Assembly: GCF_035989245.1 (NCBI RefSeq)
Contig: NZ_JAYMFF010000008.1
Coordinates: 1-64,000, forward strand
Direction: 5' to 3'
From: Adlercreutzia wanghongyangiae
GTDB taxonomy: Bacteria; Actinomycetota; Coriobacteriia; Coriobacteriales; Eggerthellaceae
Length of the DNA stretch: 64,000 nt
The position numbers and the translations under genes were made by a program. Positions 1 through 8,349 of the stretch are shown piece by piece (position 1 is the first letter of the stretch; each line of letters begins with the position of its first letter). The notes under the pieces were generated by a model, which saw only the letters and a program-made list of their open reading frames with translations, searched no databases and was not told the DNA's origin.

Positions 1-10
1 CGTGTTATTG

Positions 11-39
11 TTGTATTTCTCACGCCAATCCCCTATACT
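11..39 (+). promoter_or_regulatory. sigma70-type promoter of the toxin-antitoxin/recN genes
   Basis: A -35 box TTGTAT (11-16) and a -10 box TATACT (34-39) are separated by exactly 17 bp. Transcription would start near 46, about 44 nt before the antitoxin ATG, which has a strong AAGGAGGGCCC ribosome site just upstream. No other promoter is visible before recN. Confidence 0.65.
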
Positions 40-55
40 GGCGCAAACAGCCGAT

Positions 56-72
56 CCGGGCCCCGCGCCCGG
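56..72. promoter_or_regulatory. inverted repeat in the antitoxin leader, possible autoregulatory operator
   Basis: CCGGGC (56-61) and GCCCGG (67-72) form a perfect 6-bp inverted repeat with a 5-nt centre, between the predicted transcription start and the antitoxin start codon. Ribbon-helix-helix antitoxins usually bind such palindromes in their own promoter region. The assignment is an inference from position. Confidence 0.35.
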
Positions 73-89
73 TCAGACAAGGAGGGCCC

Positions 90-383
90 ATGCACGCGAT
101 GGTAACCGCCCGCGTTCCCGTGGAAATCCGCGACCAGGTAAACGCCCAGCTGCGCGAGATGGGATCGTCGGCCACTGAATTGGTGAACGCCGCCTACGAC
201 TACGTCCTGAAAACCGGCGAGCTGCCCGATGTAAACCGCGACGGGTCGCCGCTGCACATCGCGCTCACCGACGCCCAGGTCAACGAGCTGCGCTTCCGCC
301 TGCGCCACGCAACCTGCGCCGTCCCCCGCTCGTTCTGGGACGAGCGGGCGGCCCTGCTGCGCGCTGAAGAGAAGGAGGGCTAG
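90..383 (+). CDS. RelB/DinJ-like ribbon-helix-helix antitoxin
   Basis: The 97-residue protein opens with a strand (TARVPVEIRDQVNAQLRE, from residue 5) and a helix pair typical of RelB/DinJ ribbon-helix-helix antitoxins, which bind DNA and neutralise a toxin through their C-terminal half. The C-terminal half is charged and probably wraps the toxin. The start is fixed by an AAGGAGG ribosome site. The gene ends 2 nt before the PIN-domain gene, so the pair looks translationally coupled. The RelB fold usually accompanies RelE/YafQ-type toxins, so the PIN partner is less usual. The family is fairly clear; antitoxin activity is inferred. Confidence 0.75.
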   Translation: MHAMVTARVPVEIRDQVNAQLREMGSSATELVNAAYDYVLKTGELPDVNRDGSPLHIALTDAQVNELRFRLRHATCAVPRSFWDERAALLRAEEKEG

Positions 384-385
384 TC

Positions 386-832
386 ATGCGTCTGCTCATC
401 GATGCCGACGTGCTGCTGGAATTCGTGGCCGAGCGCCAAGCGTCCGCCGAGGAATGGGGCAAGCTGCACGCCCTGGAGCTGACGGGCGCCGCCGAGCTGT
501 GGGTGATCGCCTCCACCTACGACACCCTGCGCCGCGCCCTGGACGCCGTACTGCCCGACGAGGAGGTGCGGGGGGTGCTGCGCTCCACCATGAGCTTTTT
601 GTCGGTGTGCTCGGTGGACGGCCCCGATATCCGCTTCGCCCTCGATCGCGGCTCCGTCCCCTTCCAGGCCGCTCTCACCGAATCCTGCGCCCGCAAGATC
701 CAGGCCGACTTCATCATCACCCGCCAAGGTCCCATCGACCTGTCGCGGGCCATCCGCCGCGTCGCGCCCGATGAGCTGTTCTCGGTGCTGGAACAGGAAC
801 GCGGCATCGTCTTCGACCTTATAGAATGGTAG
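386..832 (+). CDS. PIN-domain toxin (VapC-like ribonuclease)
   Basis: The 148-residue protein begins MRLLIDADVLLEF, the first strand of a PIN domain with acidic residues D6, D8 and E12. A later helix-strand segment ends in QADFIITR, the usual last PIN strand. PIN toxins are Mg-dependent RNases that cut tRNA or rRNA. The third canonical acid before the last helix is not an obvious Asp; the segment reads ALTESCARK, so Glu or a lost residue is possible and activity is uncertain. The gene sits 2 nt after the antitoxin and 9 nt before recN, implying one transcript. Confidence 0.7.
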   Translation: MRLLIDADVLLEFVAERQASAEEWGKLHALELTGAAELWVIASTYDTLRRALDAVLPDEEVRGVLRSTMSFLSVCSVDGPDIRFALDRGSVPFQAALTESCARKIQADFIITRQGPIDLSRAIRRVAPDELFSVLEQERGIVFDLIEW

Positions 833-841
833 GGATCTCCC

Positions 842-2464
842 ATGATCGACGAAATCAACGTGCGTGATATCGCCCTCATCCGCGCGGCGTCGCTCGCCCC
901 CTCGCCACGTCTCACCGTGCTCACCGGCGAGACGGGCGCGGGCAAGACGGCCCTGGTGTCGGCTTGCAAGCTGCTCATGGGCGCGCGGGCCGACAGCTCC
1001 GTTGTGCGCGAGGGCGCGCCCGATGCCGAGGTGGCCGGCCGTATCTTCCGCAACGACGACCCCGCCGACGACATCGTCGTCAATCGCAGGGTGGGCGCCG
1101 ACGGGCGCAGCCGGGCCACGCTGAACGGGTCCATGGCCAGCGTGGCGGAACTCGCGCGCACCGTAGGCCCCCTCATCGAGCTGTGCGGCCAGCACGAGTA
1201 CCAGGCCCTGCTGAAAACTTCCGAGCACGGCCGCATTCTGGACAGCTGGCACGACGGCGCGGCCGAGGCCGGCGCACGCTACCGCGCCGCCTTCGAGGCA
1301 GCCCGCCAGGCCCAAGCCGCCCTCGATGAGATACAGGCCCAGGCGAGCGCCTCAACGGCCCAACTGGACGAGGCCCGCTTCGCCCTGCAGCAGATCGAGG
1401 CGGCAAACCCGCAGCCCGGCGAGTACGACGAGGTGCGCGACTGGCTGGCCAAGGCCGAGCACGCCGAGCTGCTCGCCCGCAACTCCCACGGTGCCGCCGA
1501 GGCGCTGTCGGGCGACGGCGGTGCCCTTGACGCCTTGAATACCGCCATCGCGCTCATCGACGAGGCATCCCGGGCCGACGAGGATCTGGCCCCCTACGCC
1601 CAATCCCTGCGCGAGACGTGCTTCGTCGTGGAGGACGTGGCCCGCGACATGGCCGGCTACTGCGACGATATCGAGTTCGATGCCGCATCCCTGGCCCAAG
1701 CCCAGGAGCGGCTGGGAGTCCTGGCGTCCCTCATGCACTCCTTCGGCCCCACCATGGAAGAGGTGTTCGCCCGTTGGGACGAGGCAAGCCGGCTCGTCAG
1801 CGCCGTCGACGATGCCGACGAGTGCGTGGCAGCGGCCACCGCGGCTCTCCAAGAGGCCGAGGAGGCCCTCGCCCGCGCGGCAGATGTCTACAATGAGCAG
1901 CGCATCCAGGCTGCCCCCGCTTTCGCCGAGGCCGTGGGAGCCGTGCTGAGCCAATTGGAAATGGGCGGTGCGGCCCTCGTGTGCACCGTGGCGCCGCTGC
2001 CCCGCGCCCAATGGACACGCCAGGGCGCGGCATCGGTGGTATTCGAGTTCAAGCCCGGCAAATCCATGCAACCGCGACCGCTGACCCGCATCGCATCCGG
2101 CGGCGAGATCAGTCGTGTGATGCTGGCCGTGAAGGTGGTGCTCGGCGCGAAGGACGGCACCGAGACCCTCATCTTCGATGAGGTGGATGCCGGCGTGGGC
2201 GGCAGCGCCGCCAACGCCCTGGCCGACGTGCTCGCCCGCCTGGCCGAAAGCCACCAGGTCATCGCCATCACCCATCTGGCCCAGGTGGCCGTGCGAGCCG
2301 ACGCCCATTACGTGGTAAGCAAAACCAATGGCGACGAACCCCGTACCGAGCTGACGCTTGTGGAAGACGACGCGCGCGTGGCCGAAGTCGCGCGCATCCT
2401 ATCGGGCAGCGCCACCGAGGCCTCCCTGGCCCACGCCCGCGAGATGCTCGCGCCCCACGCCTAA
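842..2464 (+). CDS. recN: DNA repair ATPase RecN
   Basis: The 540-residue SMC-like ATPase acts in recombinational repair of double-strand breaks. Walker A reads GETGAGKT near residue 29 (most RecN have GKS). The middle is Ala/Glu/Gln-rich coiled coil (about 150-350). The C-terminal half has the ABC signature RIASGGEISRVML and Walker B ETLIFDEVDAGVGG, followed by the HLAQVA motif. Length is normal for RecN. The start is ATG 9 nt after the PIN-toxin stop with only a weak ribosome site (AGGGAT), so recN probably depends on read-through from the toxin-antitoxin promoter. No LexA box is visible immediately upstream. Confidence 0.95.
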   Translation: MIDEINVRDIALIRAASLAPSPRLTVLTGETGAGKTALVSACKLLMGARADSSVVREGAPDAEVAGRIFRNDDPADDIVVNRRVGADGRSRATLNGSMASVAELARTVGPLIELCGQHEYQALLKTSEHGRILDSWHDGAAEAGARYRAAFEAARQAQAALDEIQAQASASTAQLDEARFALQQIEAANPQPGEYDEVRDWLAKAEHAELLARNSHGAAEALSGDGGALDALNTAIALIDEASRADEDLAPYAQSLRETCFVVEDVARDMAGYCDDIEFDAASLAQAQERLGVLASLMHSFGPTMEEVFARWDEASRLVSAVDDADECVAAATAALQEAEEALARAADVYNEQRIQAAPAFAEAVGAVLSQLEMGGAALVCTVAPLPRAQWTRQGAASVVFEFKPGKSMQPRPLTRIASGGEISRVMLAVKVVLGAKDGTETLIFDEVDAGVGGSAANALADVLARLAESHQVIAITHLAQVAVRADAHYVVSKTNGDEPRTELTLVEDDARVAEVARILSGSATEASLAHAREMLAPHA

Positions 2465-2485
2465 CCCCGTCCCGTCACCCCCCCC

Positions 2486-2563
2486 GTAGGGGAGGGCTTC
2501 AGCCCTCCCTCATCCCGCCAGCCTCAAGGCGCCCTATCCGTAGGGGAGGGCTTCAGCCCTCCC
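2486..2563 (+). repeat. two direct copies of a GTAG-type REP palindrome
   Basis: Two identical 24-bp units lie at 2486-2509 and 2540-2563. Each is GTAG followed by a perfect 9-bp palindrome, GGGAGGGCT-tc-AGCCCTCCC. The tetranucleotide-plus-palindrome layout is that of REP sequences mobilised by RAYT (Y1 transposase) proteins. They follow recN and may also act as its transcript 3' end, although no T-run follows. Confidence 0.7.
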
Positions 2564-2594
2564 GCAGCTGCCGGCACTCTTCCACCTCCAACGC

Positions 2595-2623
2595 AAAAAG
2601 GGACCCGGCTTTGGCCGGATCCC
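2595..2623 (-). terminator. rho-independent terminator of the polysaccharide deacetylase gene
   Basis: A 10-bp stem with one mismatch pairs 2600-2609 with 2614-2623 around a 4-nt loop. On the minus strand it is followed by five T residues (the A-run at 2595-2599). It lies 28 bp beyond the deacetylase stop codon. Confidence 0.8.
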
Positions 2624-2650
2624 TTCCAATGCTCATCCCATCCGGGAAGC

Positions 2651-4264
2651 CTACTGGGCCTGCTGGCCCTCCTCCAGCGACTGGGCGATGGCCTTCACGT
2701 CGTCGTAGGCCATCAACTCGTCGATGGTCACGAACTTGAAGCCCTGCTCCTTCAGGTAGGGCAAGGCGATCTTCAGCGCCTCGATGGTCTGCGTGCGCGG
2801 ACCGCCACCGTCGTGCATCAGCACGATGTCGCCCGACTTCACGCTCTCGATGCGCTGCACGATGGCATCCACTCCGGGACGGCGCCAGTCCTCCGTGTCC
2901 ACGTTCCAGCCGATCTCTGCCGTCACGTAGGGCTGCAGCGTCCAGATGATCTCGTCGTGGTAATTGCCGCCGGGCGAGCGGAACACCTTAGACGCCTCCT
3001 GGCCCGTGGCATCGGTGATGGCCTGCTGGCCCTTCTGCACCTCGGCGATCTGCTCCTCGGTGCTCATGCGCGTCATATCGACCCCGCGTCCCGAACCCGC
3101 CGCGTGATCCCAGCTGTGGGTGGCAATCTGATGACCCGCCTCGGCCATCTGCTTCATGGTATTCGGCTGGTCGGCGATCTGCTCGCCGATGGTGAAGAAC
3201 GTCGCCTTCACGTCGTATTCCTTCAGCACGTCCAGAAGCTCGCTCGTCGTGGCCCAGGGGCCGTCGTCGAACGTGAGGGCCACCACCTTCTCGTCGCCGG
3301 GGTTCGCGTCGTACTGCAGGTACACGTTGTTCTGCACCGGCTTGACCACCTCTTCGACGGTCTTTCCCGACACCTTGCCGGTGCGCTTCTCGGTCTGGCC
3401 GGCCTCGCCGGGAATGTACACATGAATGGCGCCCTGTCCCAGCTCCGCCTGGCCGGGTGCCGTCTCGACGGTTTCGGTGTCGTAGTCCTCGGTTATGTCC
3501 GATCCGTCGACGATCTGCACGGTGTCGCCCTTGTGGAGCGCCATGTTGGTATCGGTGATCTCGTTGCCGTTCACCGTGCCGCCGAACGGCGTGCCCGAGC
3601 CCTCTTCCAGCACCTCGCCGTCCACGGCCACCAAGTTGCCCGCCTTGGGACTCACCACACCATCGGCCACGATATCAGCTGTCGTGGTGCCCTGGTTCAC
3701 CGTGCGCGTCATACCGTTGACCGTCACGTTGAACGTGGGCGGGTTCAAATAGAGGTAGGCGCCCACGCCGCCGCCCACCAGCAGCACCGCCACCAGCACC
3801 AACGAGATGATGCCGGCCTTCTTTTTGTTGCCCTTCTTCTTATAGCGGTCGAAATCGGCATAGGGAGCCGCCGGAGCGCCTACCTTATGGGCCGGCATCA
3901 CCCGCGGGTTGCCGGCAGCCGACTGGGCGTAGCCCGCATAGCCCCCCTGCTGCTGGTAGCGTGAGCCGTATTGGGGCGGCACGGGCCCCGAAGGATGTGT
4001 CTGGGCCGGTGCCGCGGGATGGGGCTGGGCCGTCGCGGCCGCGTACTGCTCGTAAGCCGCCCGGGCGGCCGCCTCCTGGGCGGCGGCGTCCTGACCCGGG
4101 GCCACGCGGGCCGCATCGGGCGTCGGCGGCACTCCCCCCGCCGCAGCCGCTCCGGCCGCCGAGGGCGCTGCACCGTCGTGGCGTCGCACGGGCTTGCGGT
4201 GGTTGCGGGGATTGTTGCGCGGATTGTTCGCCCCGCCGGAGGCGGGCATCGGTTGATCGGGCAT
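2651..4264 (-). CDS. membrane-anchored polysaccharide (peptidoglycan/chitin) deacetylase
   Basis: The 537-residue protein has a Pro/Ala/Gln-rich cytoplasmic N-terminus (1-140), one transmembrane helix (about 151-173), an external spacer (174-325) recalling beta-grasp DUF348-type repeats, and a NodB deacetylase domain (about 328-520). All five NodB motifs are visible: TFDDGPW (331-337), THSWDH with metal ligands H383/H387, RSPGG (429-433), DTEDW (456-460) and LMHDGG (482-487). It should remove N-acetyl groups from cell-wall glycans outside the membrane. The ATG at 4264 is preferred over an in-frame GTG at 4282 because GAAGGAAG lies 4-10 nt upstream. Confidence 0.88.
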   Translation of the reverse strand: MPDQPMPASGGANNPRNNPRNHRKPVRRHDGAAPSAAGAAAAGGVPPTPDAARVAPGQDAAAQEAAARAAYEQYAAATAQPHPAAPAQTHPSGPVPPQYGSRYQQQGGYAGYAQSAAGNPRVMPAHKVGAPAAPYADFDRYKKKGNKKKAGIISLVLVAVLLVGGGVGAYLYLNPPTFNVTVNGMTRTVNQGTTTADIVADGVVSPKAGNLVAVDGEVLEEGSGTPFGGTVNGNEITDTNMALHKGDTVQIVDGSDITEDYDTETVETAPGQAELGQGAIHVYIPGEAGQTEKRTGKVSGKTVEEVVKPVQNNVYLQYDANPGDEKVVALTFDDGPWATTSELLDVLKEYDVKATFFTIGEQIADQPNTMKQMAEAGHQIATHSWDHAAGSGRGVDMTRMSTEEQIAEVQKGQQAITDATGQEASKVFRSPGGNYHDEIIWTLQPYVTAEIGWNVDTEDWRRPGVDAIVQRIESVKSGDIVLMHDGGGPRTQTIEALKIALPYLKEQGFKFVTIDELMAYDDVKAIAQSLEEGQQAQ

Positions 4265-4320
4265 CGCTCTTCCTTCACGCACGGCTCAGGGCCGTTCGAC
4301 AGCAGACAACAGGTAAGGGA

Positions 4321-4326
4321 ATTATA
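4321..4326 (-). promoter_or_regulatory. -10 element of the deacetylase promoter
   Basis: The minus strand reads TATAAT, a perfect -10 box, 57 nt before the deacetylase start codon. A convincing -35 box at 16-18 bp is not seen. The rest of the 4265-4423 gap shows nothing else that I can name. Confidence 0.5.
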
Positions 4327-4423
4327 CGCGCTTCTCCCCGTTCAAGGTCATTGCGGCTGCTTACATTTCCGTAAAGTTCGCAAACCGTGCGATCTCCACA
4401 AAAATTCGCTGAGCGACGCCCTC

Positions 4424-6583
4424 CTAGTTGGCGCGGCTGCTGCCGTAGGCGGCGTGCTTGCGGTTGCCGTAGGCGCTCCCCTTGCGGGCGCTCTTCTTCA
4501 AATCCTTCAGCACGTCGTCCTCCGACTTGTCCTCCACGGTGCTCTTCAGCTTCACCACCTGGTCGCGCAGACGAGCCGCCTCCTCGAAGTCCATGTCGCG
4601 CGATGCGGCCGCCATATCGTCCTCCATGGACGAGATGAGGCGCAGCACCTCCTCGCGCGACAGCTCCGCGAGCTCCTTGTTCACCTGCTCGGCCGTGGTT
4701 CCCTCCACATCCTCGGTGATGAATCCCATGATGTCGTTGATGGCCTTGCGGATAGTCTGGGGCTCAATGCCGTGCTCCTCGTTGTAGGCCATCTGGATGT
4801 CGCGGCGCCGGCGCGTCTCGTCGATGGCCCGGCGCATGGAGTCGGTGATGCGATCGGCGTACATGATGACCTCGCCCGACACGTTGCGGGCCGCGCGCCC
4901 GATGGTCTGGATGAGCGAGCGGTGGTTGCGCAAAAAGCCCTCCTTGTCGGCGTCCAGGATGGCCACGAGCGACACCTCGGGCAAGTCCAGTCCCTCGCGC
5001 AGAAGGTTGATGCCCACGAGCACGTCGAACTCGCCGCGGCGCAGATCGCGCAGGATCTCGGTGCGCTCCAGCGTGGCGATGTCGGAGTGCATGTAGCGCG
5101 CCTTCACGCCCTGGTCCAGCAAGTGATCGGTCAGATCCTCGGCCATCTTCTTCGTGAGCGTGGTGATGAGCACACGCTCGTCGCGGGCCGCGCGCTCCTT
5201 CGCCTCGTCGATGATGTCGTCGATCTGGCTTTTGCTCGTGCGCACCACGATCTCGGGGTCCAAGAGGCCCGTGGGGCGAATGACCTGGTCCACCTGGGCC
5301 AGGCTCACCTTCTCCTCGTAGTCGCCCGGCGTGGCCGACACGTAGATGAACTGCGGGATGCGCTCCTCGAACTCGTCGAAGCGCAGGGGGCGGTTGTCCA
5401 GGCAGCTGGGCAGGCGGAAACCGTGCTCGGCCAGGGTGATCTTACGGGAGCGGTCGCCCTCGTGCATGCCGCGAATCTGAGGCACCGTGACATGGGACTC
5501 GTCGATGATGCAGAGGAAGTCCTTCGGGAAGTAATCGATGAGGGTGTAGGGCGGCTCGCCCGGCTCGCGCCCGTCCAGATGCCGCGAGTAGTTCTCGATG
5601 CCGGAGCAGAATCCCATGGTCTCCAGCATTTCCAAGTCGTAGTTCACGCGCATCTCCAGACGCTGGGCCTCCAGAAGCTTTCCCTCTTCCTTGAACTGCT
5701 GCAAGCGCTCGCGCAGCTCGTCCTGAATGGTGGTAAGCGCCTTGTCCATCTTGGGACGCGCCGTGACGTAGTGGGAGGCCGGCCAGATGGGCAGCGCCTC
5801 GAAGGAGTTCAGCACCTCGCCCGTGACCTGGTCGATCTCGTCGATCGACTCTATCTCGTCGCCCCAGAACTCGATGCGGATGGGATGGTCGGCGTAAGGC
5901 GGGAACACATCGAGCGCATCGCCACGCACGCGGAAGGTGCCGCGTTTCTGCTCGTAGTCGTTGCGGTCGTACTGGATGTCGATGAGCTCGTGGATGACCT
6001 CGTCGCGATCCATCTCCTTCTGCTTGTCCACGAACACCGCCATGCCGGCGTAGTCCATGGGGCTGCCGATGCCGTAGATGCAGCTGACCGACGCCACCAC
6101 GATCACATCGCGGCGAGACAAAAGCGCGCTCGTGGCCGCGTGGCGCAGCTTCTCCACCTCCTCGTTGATGGAGGCGTCCTTCTCGATGAAGGTGTCGGAG
6201 GCGGGCACGTAGGCCTCGGGCTGGTAGTAGTCGTAGTAGCTGACGAAGTACACCACGGCGTTGTCGGGGAAGAACTCCTTCAGCTCGGCGGCCAGCTGGG
6301 CCGCGAGGGTCTTGTTGGGGGCCATGACGAGCGTGGGCTTCTGCACCGCCTCGATGGTCTTCGCCATGGTGAAGGTCTTGCCCGAGCCCGTGACGCCCAG
6401 CAGCGTCTGGTAGCGCAGGCCCTCCTCCACGCCGTGGGCGAGCGCGGCGATGGCCTCGGGCTGATCGCCCGACGGCTCGAAGGGCGAGACGACTTTAAAG
6501 GGGGTGTTGGCCAAGCGCACCTCGGGGAGCTTCCCCTCCATGGCCATGCCTTCTATATTGGAAAGATGAGTAGACACGCCCAT
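4424..6583 (-). CDS. uvrB: excinuclease ABC subunit B
   Basis: The 719-residue UvrB is the damage-verifying helicase-like subunit of nucleotide excision repair. Walker A is GVTGSGKTFT. The aromatic beta-hairpin that clamps DNA reads YYDYYQPEAYVPASDTF. The helicase motifs include IIDESH and QTIGRAARN. A UvrC-binding helix pair (SMEDDMAAASRDMDFEEAAR) sits near residues 640-675. A basic 40-residue tail follows. An ATG at 6583 with GAGAAAGGG close upstream is used; an internal ATG (6547) is possible. A LexA-type box lies 58 bp upstream. uvrA and uvrC are not in the window. Confidence 0.97.
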   Translation of the reverse strand: MGVSTHLSNIEGMAMEGKLPEVRLANTPFKVVSPFEPSGDQPEAIAALAHGVEEGLRYQTLLGVTGSGKTFTMAKTIEAVQKPTLVMAPNKTLAAQLAAELKEFFPDNAVVYFVSYYDYYQPEAYVPASDTFIEKDASINEEVEKLRHAATSALLSRRDVIVVASVSCIYGIGSPMDYAGMAVFVDKQKEMDRDEVIHELIDIQYDRNDYEQKRGTFRVRGDALDVFPPYADHPIRIEFWGDEIESIDEIDQVTGEVLNSFEALPIWPASHYVTARPKMDKALTTIQDELRERLQQFKEEGKLLEAQRLEMRVNYDLEMLETMGFCSGIENYSRHLDGREPGEPPYTLIDYFPKDFLCIIDESHVTVPQIRGMHEGDRSRKITLAEHGFRLPSCLDNRPLRFDEFEERIPQFIYVSATPGDYEEKVSLAQVDQVIRPTGLLDPEIVVRTSKSQIDDIIDEAKERAARDERVLITTLTKKMAEDLTDHLLDQGVKARYMHSDIATLERTEILRDLRRGEFDVLVGINLLREGLDLPEVSLVAILDADKEGFLRNHRSLIQTIGRAARNVSGEVIMYADRITDSMRRAIDETRRRRDIQMAYNEEHGIEPQTIRKAINDIMGFITEDVEGTTAEQVNKELAELSREEVLRLISSMEDDMAAASRDMDFEEAARLRDQVVKLKSTVEDKSEDDVLKDLKKSARKGSAYGNRKHAAYGSSRAN

Positions 6584-6640
6584 CCCTTTCTCACGCAGTT
6601 TCGCTATAAGGAGAACAGTCTAGCACCTTCCTCAAGAAAT

Positions 6641-6653
6641 GAACAGATGTTCG
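6641..6653. promoter_or_regulatory. LexA (SOS) box upstream of uvrB
   Basis: GAACAGATGTTCG is a perfect GAAC-N4-GTTC palindrome, the Gram-positive/actinobacterial LexA consensus core. On the minus strand it reads CGAACATCTGTTC and lies 58 bp upstream of the uvrB start. uvrB is a classical SOS gene, so LexA repression is a strong inference. Confidence 0.8.
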
Positions 6654-6717
6654 TTTGATTATCATGGTTTTGTTTGAGCAGCGTAACCGCCCGACACTTT
6701 GCTTGGGCACTAATCTC

Positions 6718-6797
6718 GAATCCCAATCGAATGAAGGAAGCCCCTAAAACGAATAAATAATACGGTAATTCCTCCTTTTGTAGACCGCTCCTACAAT
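6718..6797 (+). promoter_or_regulatory. promoter region of the first flavoprotein, with LysR-type half-site and palindrome over the -10
   Basis: GAATCCCAATCG (6718-6729) is identical over 12 bp to the left arm of the palindrome before the second flavoprotein gene. A possible promoter is TTCCTC (6769-6774), 17 bp, TACAAT (6792-6797). The -10 is overlapped by the inverted repeat TTGTAG (6778-6783) / CTACAA (6791-6796). The region is AT-rich against its surroundings. Binding by the neighbouring LysR protein is inferred from the shared sequence. Confidence 0.5.
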
Positions 6798-6840
6798 GGC
6801 AAAAGTTAGCGATCGCTTATTCAAGGAAAGGAAGAGACCC

Positions 6841-8349
6841 ATGGACAGGAACCTATCGCGACGCAGCTTCGTGGCCACCTCTGTATTGGCGGGCATCAGT
6901 GCTGCTCTGGGCCTGCAAGGCTGTGCCCCGGAAGAACGGCAGCAAGCCGCTGAGGGCGAAGCGGCCGGCTCATCAGAGACGGCTGATGCAGTCATCGTCG
7001 GCGGAGGATTGGCCGGAATGATGGCCGCCATTACGTTGTCCGACCTTAAGCCTGAAGCAAAAATCATCCTTCTTGAGCAGCAAGACTCGCTTGGCGGCTC
7101 TTTGAAACTCTCGGATGGATACTTCGTCGGATTCTCGAAACGCTACAACGAGAGTCCCGCGGACTGCGCTTCCGCAGACGAGATCATCACCATGATCGAT
7201 GCCGCAGCCAACGACGTGGAACGCCATGGCTACGCCGAGGAAAAAGGCTGCCTGAACAGCGCACTTCAGGAGAGCTACTTCAGCAGAACAGCAGAGGTAA
7301 TCAAGGCCCTTATGGCCATGGGCGTCCCCTTCCCCGATTCCATCGACGTGGACGTCCCTTACGCTGCCGGCGCCTATGCAACCGACATCTTCGCCGCAGC
7401 TCCCGAAGGCAGCGGAGGCGCCTTCGCTGATGCCGTCATCAAACAACTCGAGAAGACCAGCGTCGACGTACGAACCGACTGCCAGGCCACGGCCCTTGTG
7501 GCCGAGGGAACCACCGTAACCGGCATCGAGATTGAGCAGGCAGGCAAGACCTCCGCCATCTCCTCCCGCGCGGTGCTGCTGGCAACCGGCGGCTTCGCGG
7601 CGAACCCGGACAAGATCAGCGAGCACTTGCCAGCCTTCAGCAAGTGCAACTTCTTACCCAACCCGGGCGCAACGGGAATGGCCATCGATTTCACGCGCCA
7701 ATTCAATACGCCTCTCGTCTCCGACGGCGTCTACGGCGGAATGATCGCAGACGATGACACCATTGTCGTCACGGCATGCAATTTCCTCGTGAATGAAAAG
7801 GGCGAGCGCTTCTGCGACGAGACGGAGAACTGGTACCTCATCATGTGGCCCCTGGTGCAGCATACCGAGAACTCGTATGCCTGGTGCATTTGCGACAGCG
7901 ACTACGTCGAGCAAAACGAGGAGGAGACCCGGCCGAAAATCGATGCAGGATCCCTCGTACCCTTCGACACCATCGAAGAGCTTTGCGCTGCCACGGGGAT
8001 TGACGCAGACGCCCTCAAGGCAACGATAGAGACCTACAACGCAGACGCTACAGCAGGTCGAGAGCTCCCCTATGGCTTGCCGGCCGAATACGCTCACAAA
8101 GTGGAGCGCGCGCCATTTTACGCGGAAAAGGCAACCACCTATTGCTTCGGCACCATCAAAGGGCTGAAGATCGACGAAAACTGCCAAGTCGTGGCCGGCG
8201 ACGGCGCGCCCATTACGGGTCTCTACGCCGCTGGCGAGGTGGCGGCCGGAAACGCGTATTTCGGTCAGTACCCCGCAGGAGGCGCGGGCAACAGCCTCGC
8301 CAGTCTCGCAGGGCACTTCGCCGCCATTCGCCTCTGCGACAATCTCTAG
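6841..8349 (+). CDS. Tat-exported lipoprotein FAD oxidoreductase (fumarate reductase/urocanate reductase-like)
   Basis: The 502-residue protein starts with a Tat signal (LSRRSFVATS, 5-14) ending in a lipobox LQGC with Cys28, so it should be folded inside, exported and lipid-anchored. The FAD-binding motif is VIVGGGLAGMM (51-61), followed by the LEQQ strand end. The fold is that of FAD_binding_2 enzymes, which reduce an unsaturated substrate on the outer face using electrons from cytochromes or quinol. The C-terminal FAD loop reads YPAGGAGNSLASL rather than the usual GGNRLGGN, and GATGMAIDF replaces GDGIAMA, so this is a divergent subgroup of unknown substrate. The ATG at 6841 is chosen for its AAGGAAAGGAAG site and the Tat motif. 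No dedicated cytochrome is adjacent. Confidence 0.85.
   Translation: MDRNLSRRSFVATSVLAGISAALGLQGCAPEERQQAAEGEAAGSSETADAVIVGGGLAGMMAAITLSDLKPEAKIILLEQQDSLGGSLKLSDGYFVGFSKRYNESPADCASADEIITMIDAAANDVERHGYAEEKGCLNSALQESYFSRTAEVIKALMAMGVPFPDSIDVDVPYAAGAYATDIFAAAPEGSGGAFADAVIKQLEKTSVDVRTDCQATALVAEGTTVTGIEIEQAGKTSAISSRAVLLATGGFAANPDKISEHLPAFSKCNFLPNPGATGMAIDFTRQFNTPLVSDGVYGGMIADDDTIVVTACNFLVNEKGERFCDETENWYLIMWPLVQHTENSYAWCICDSDYVEQNEEETRPKIDAGSLVPFDTIEELCAATGIDADALKATIETYNADATAGRELPYGLPAEYAHKVERAPFYAEKATTYCFGTIKGLKIDENCQVVAGDGAPITGLYAAGEVAAGNAYFGQYPAGGAGNSLASLAGHFAAIRLCDNL

Noticed and set aside
3971..6658. 895-codon open frame opposite uvrB and the deacetylase 5' end
   Set aside because: It is antisense to clearly real genes and its product is His/Leu/Val/Gly/Arg-rich without any motif, the usual product of reading GC-rich codons backwards.
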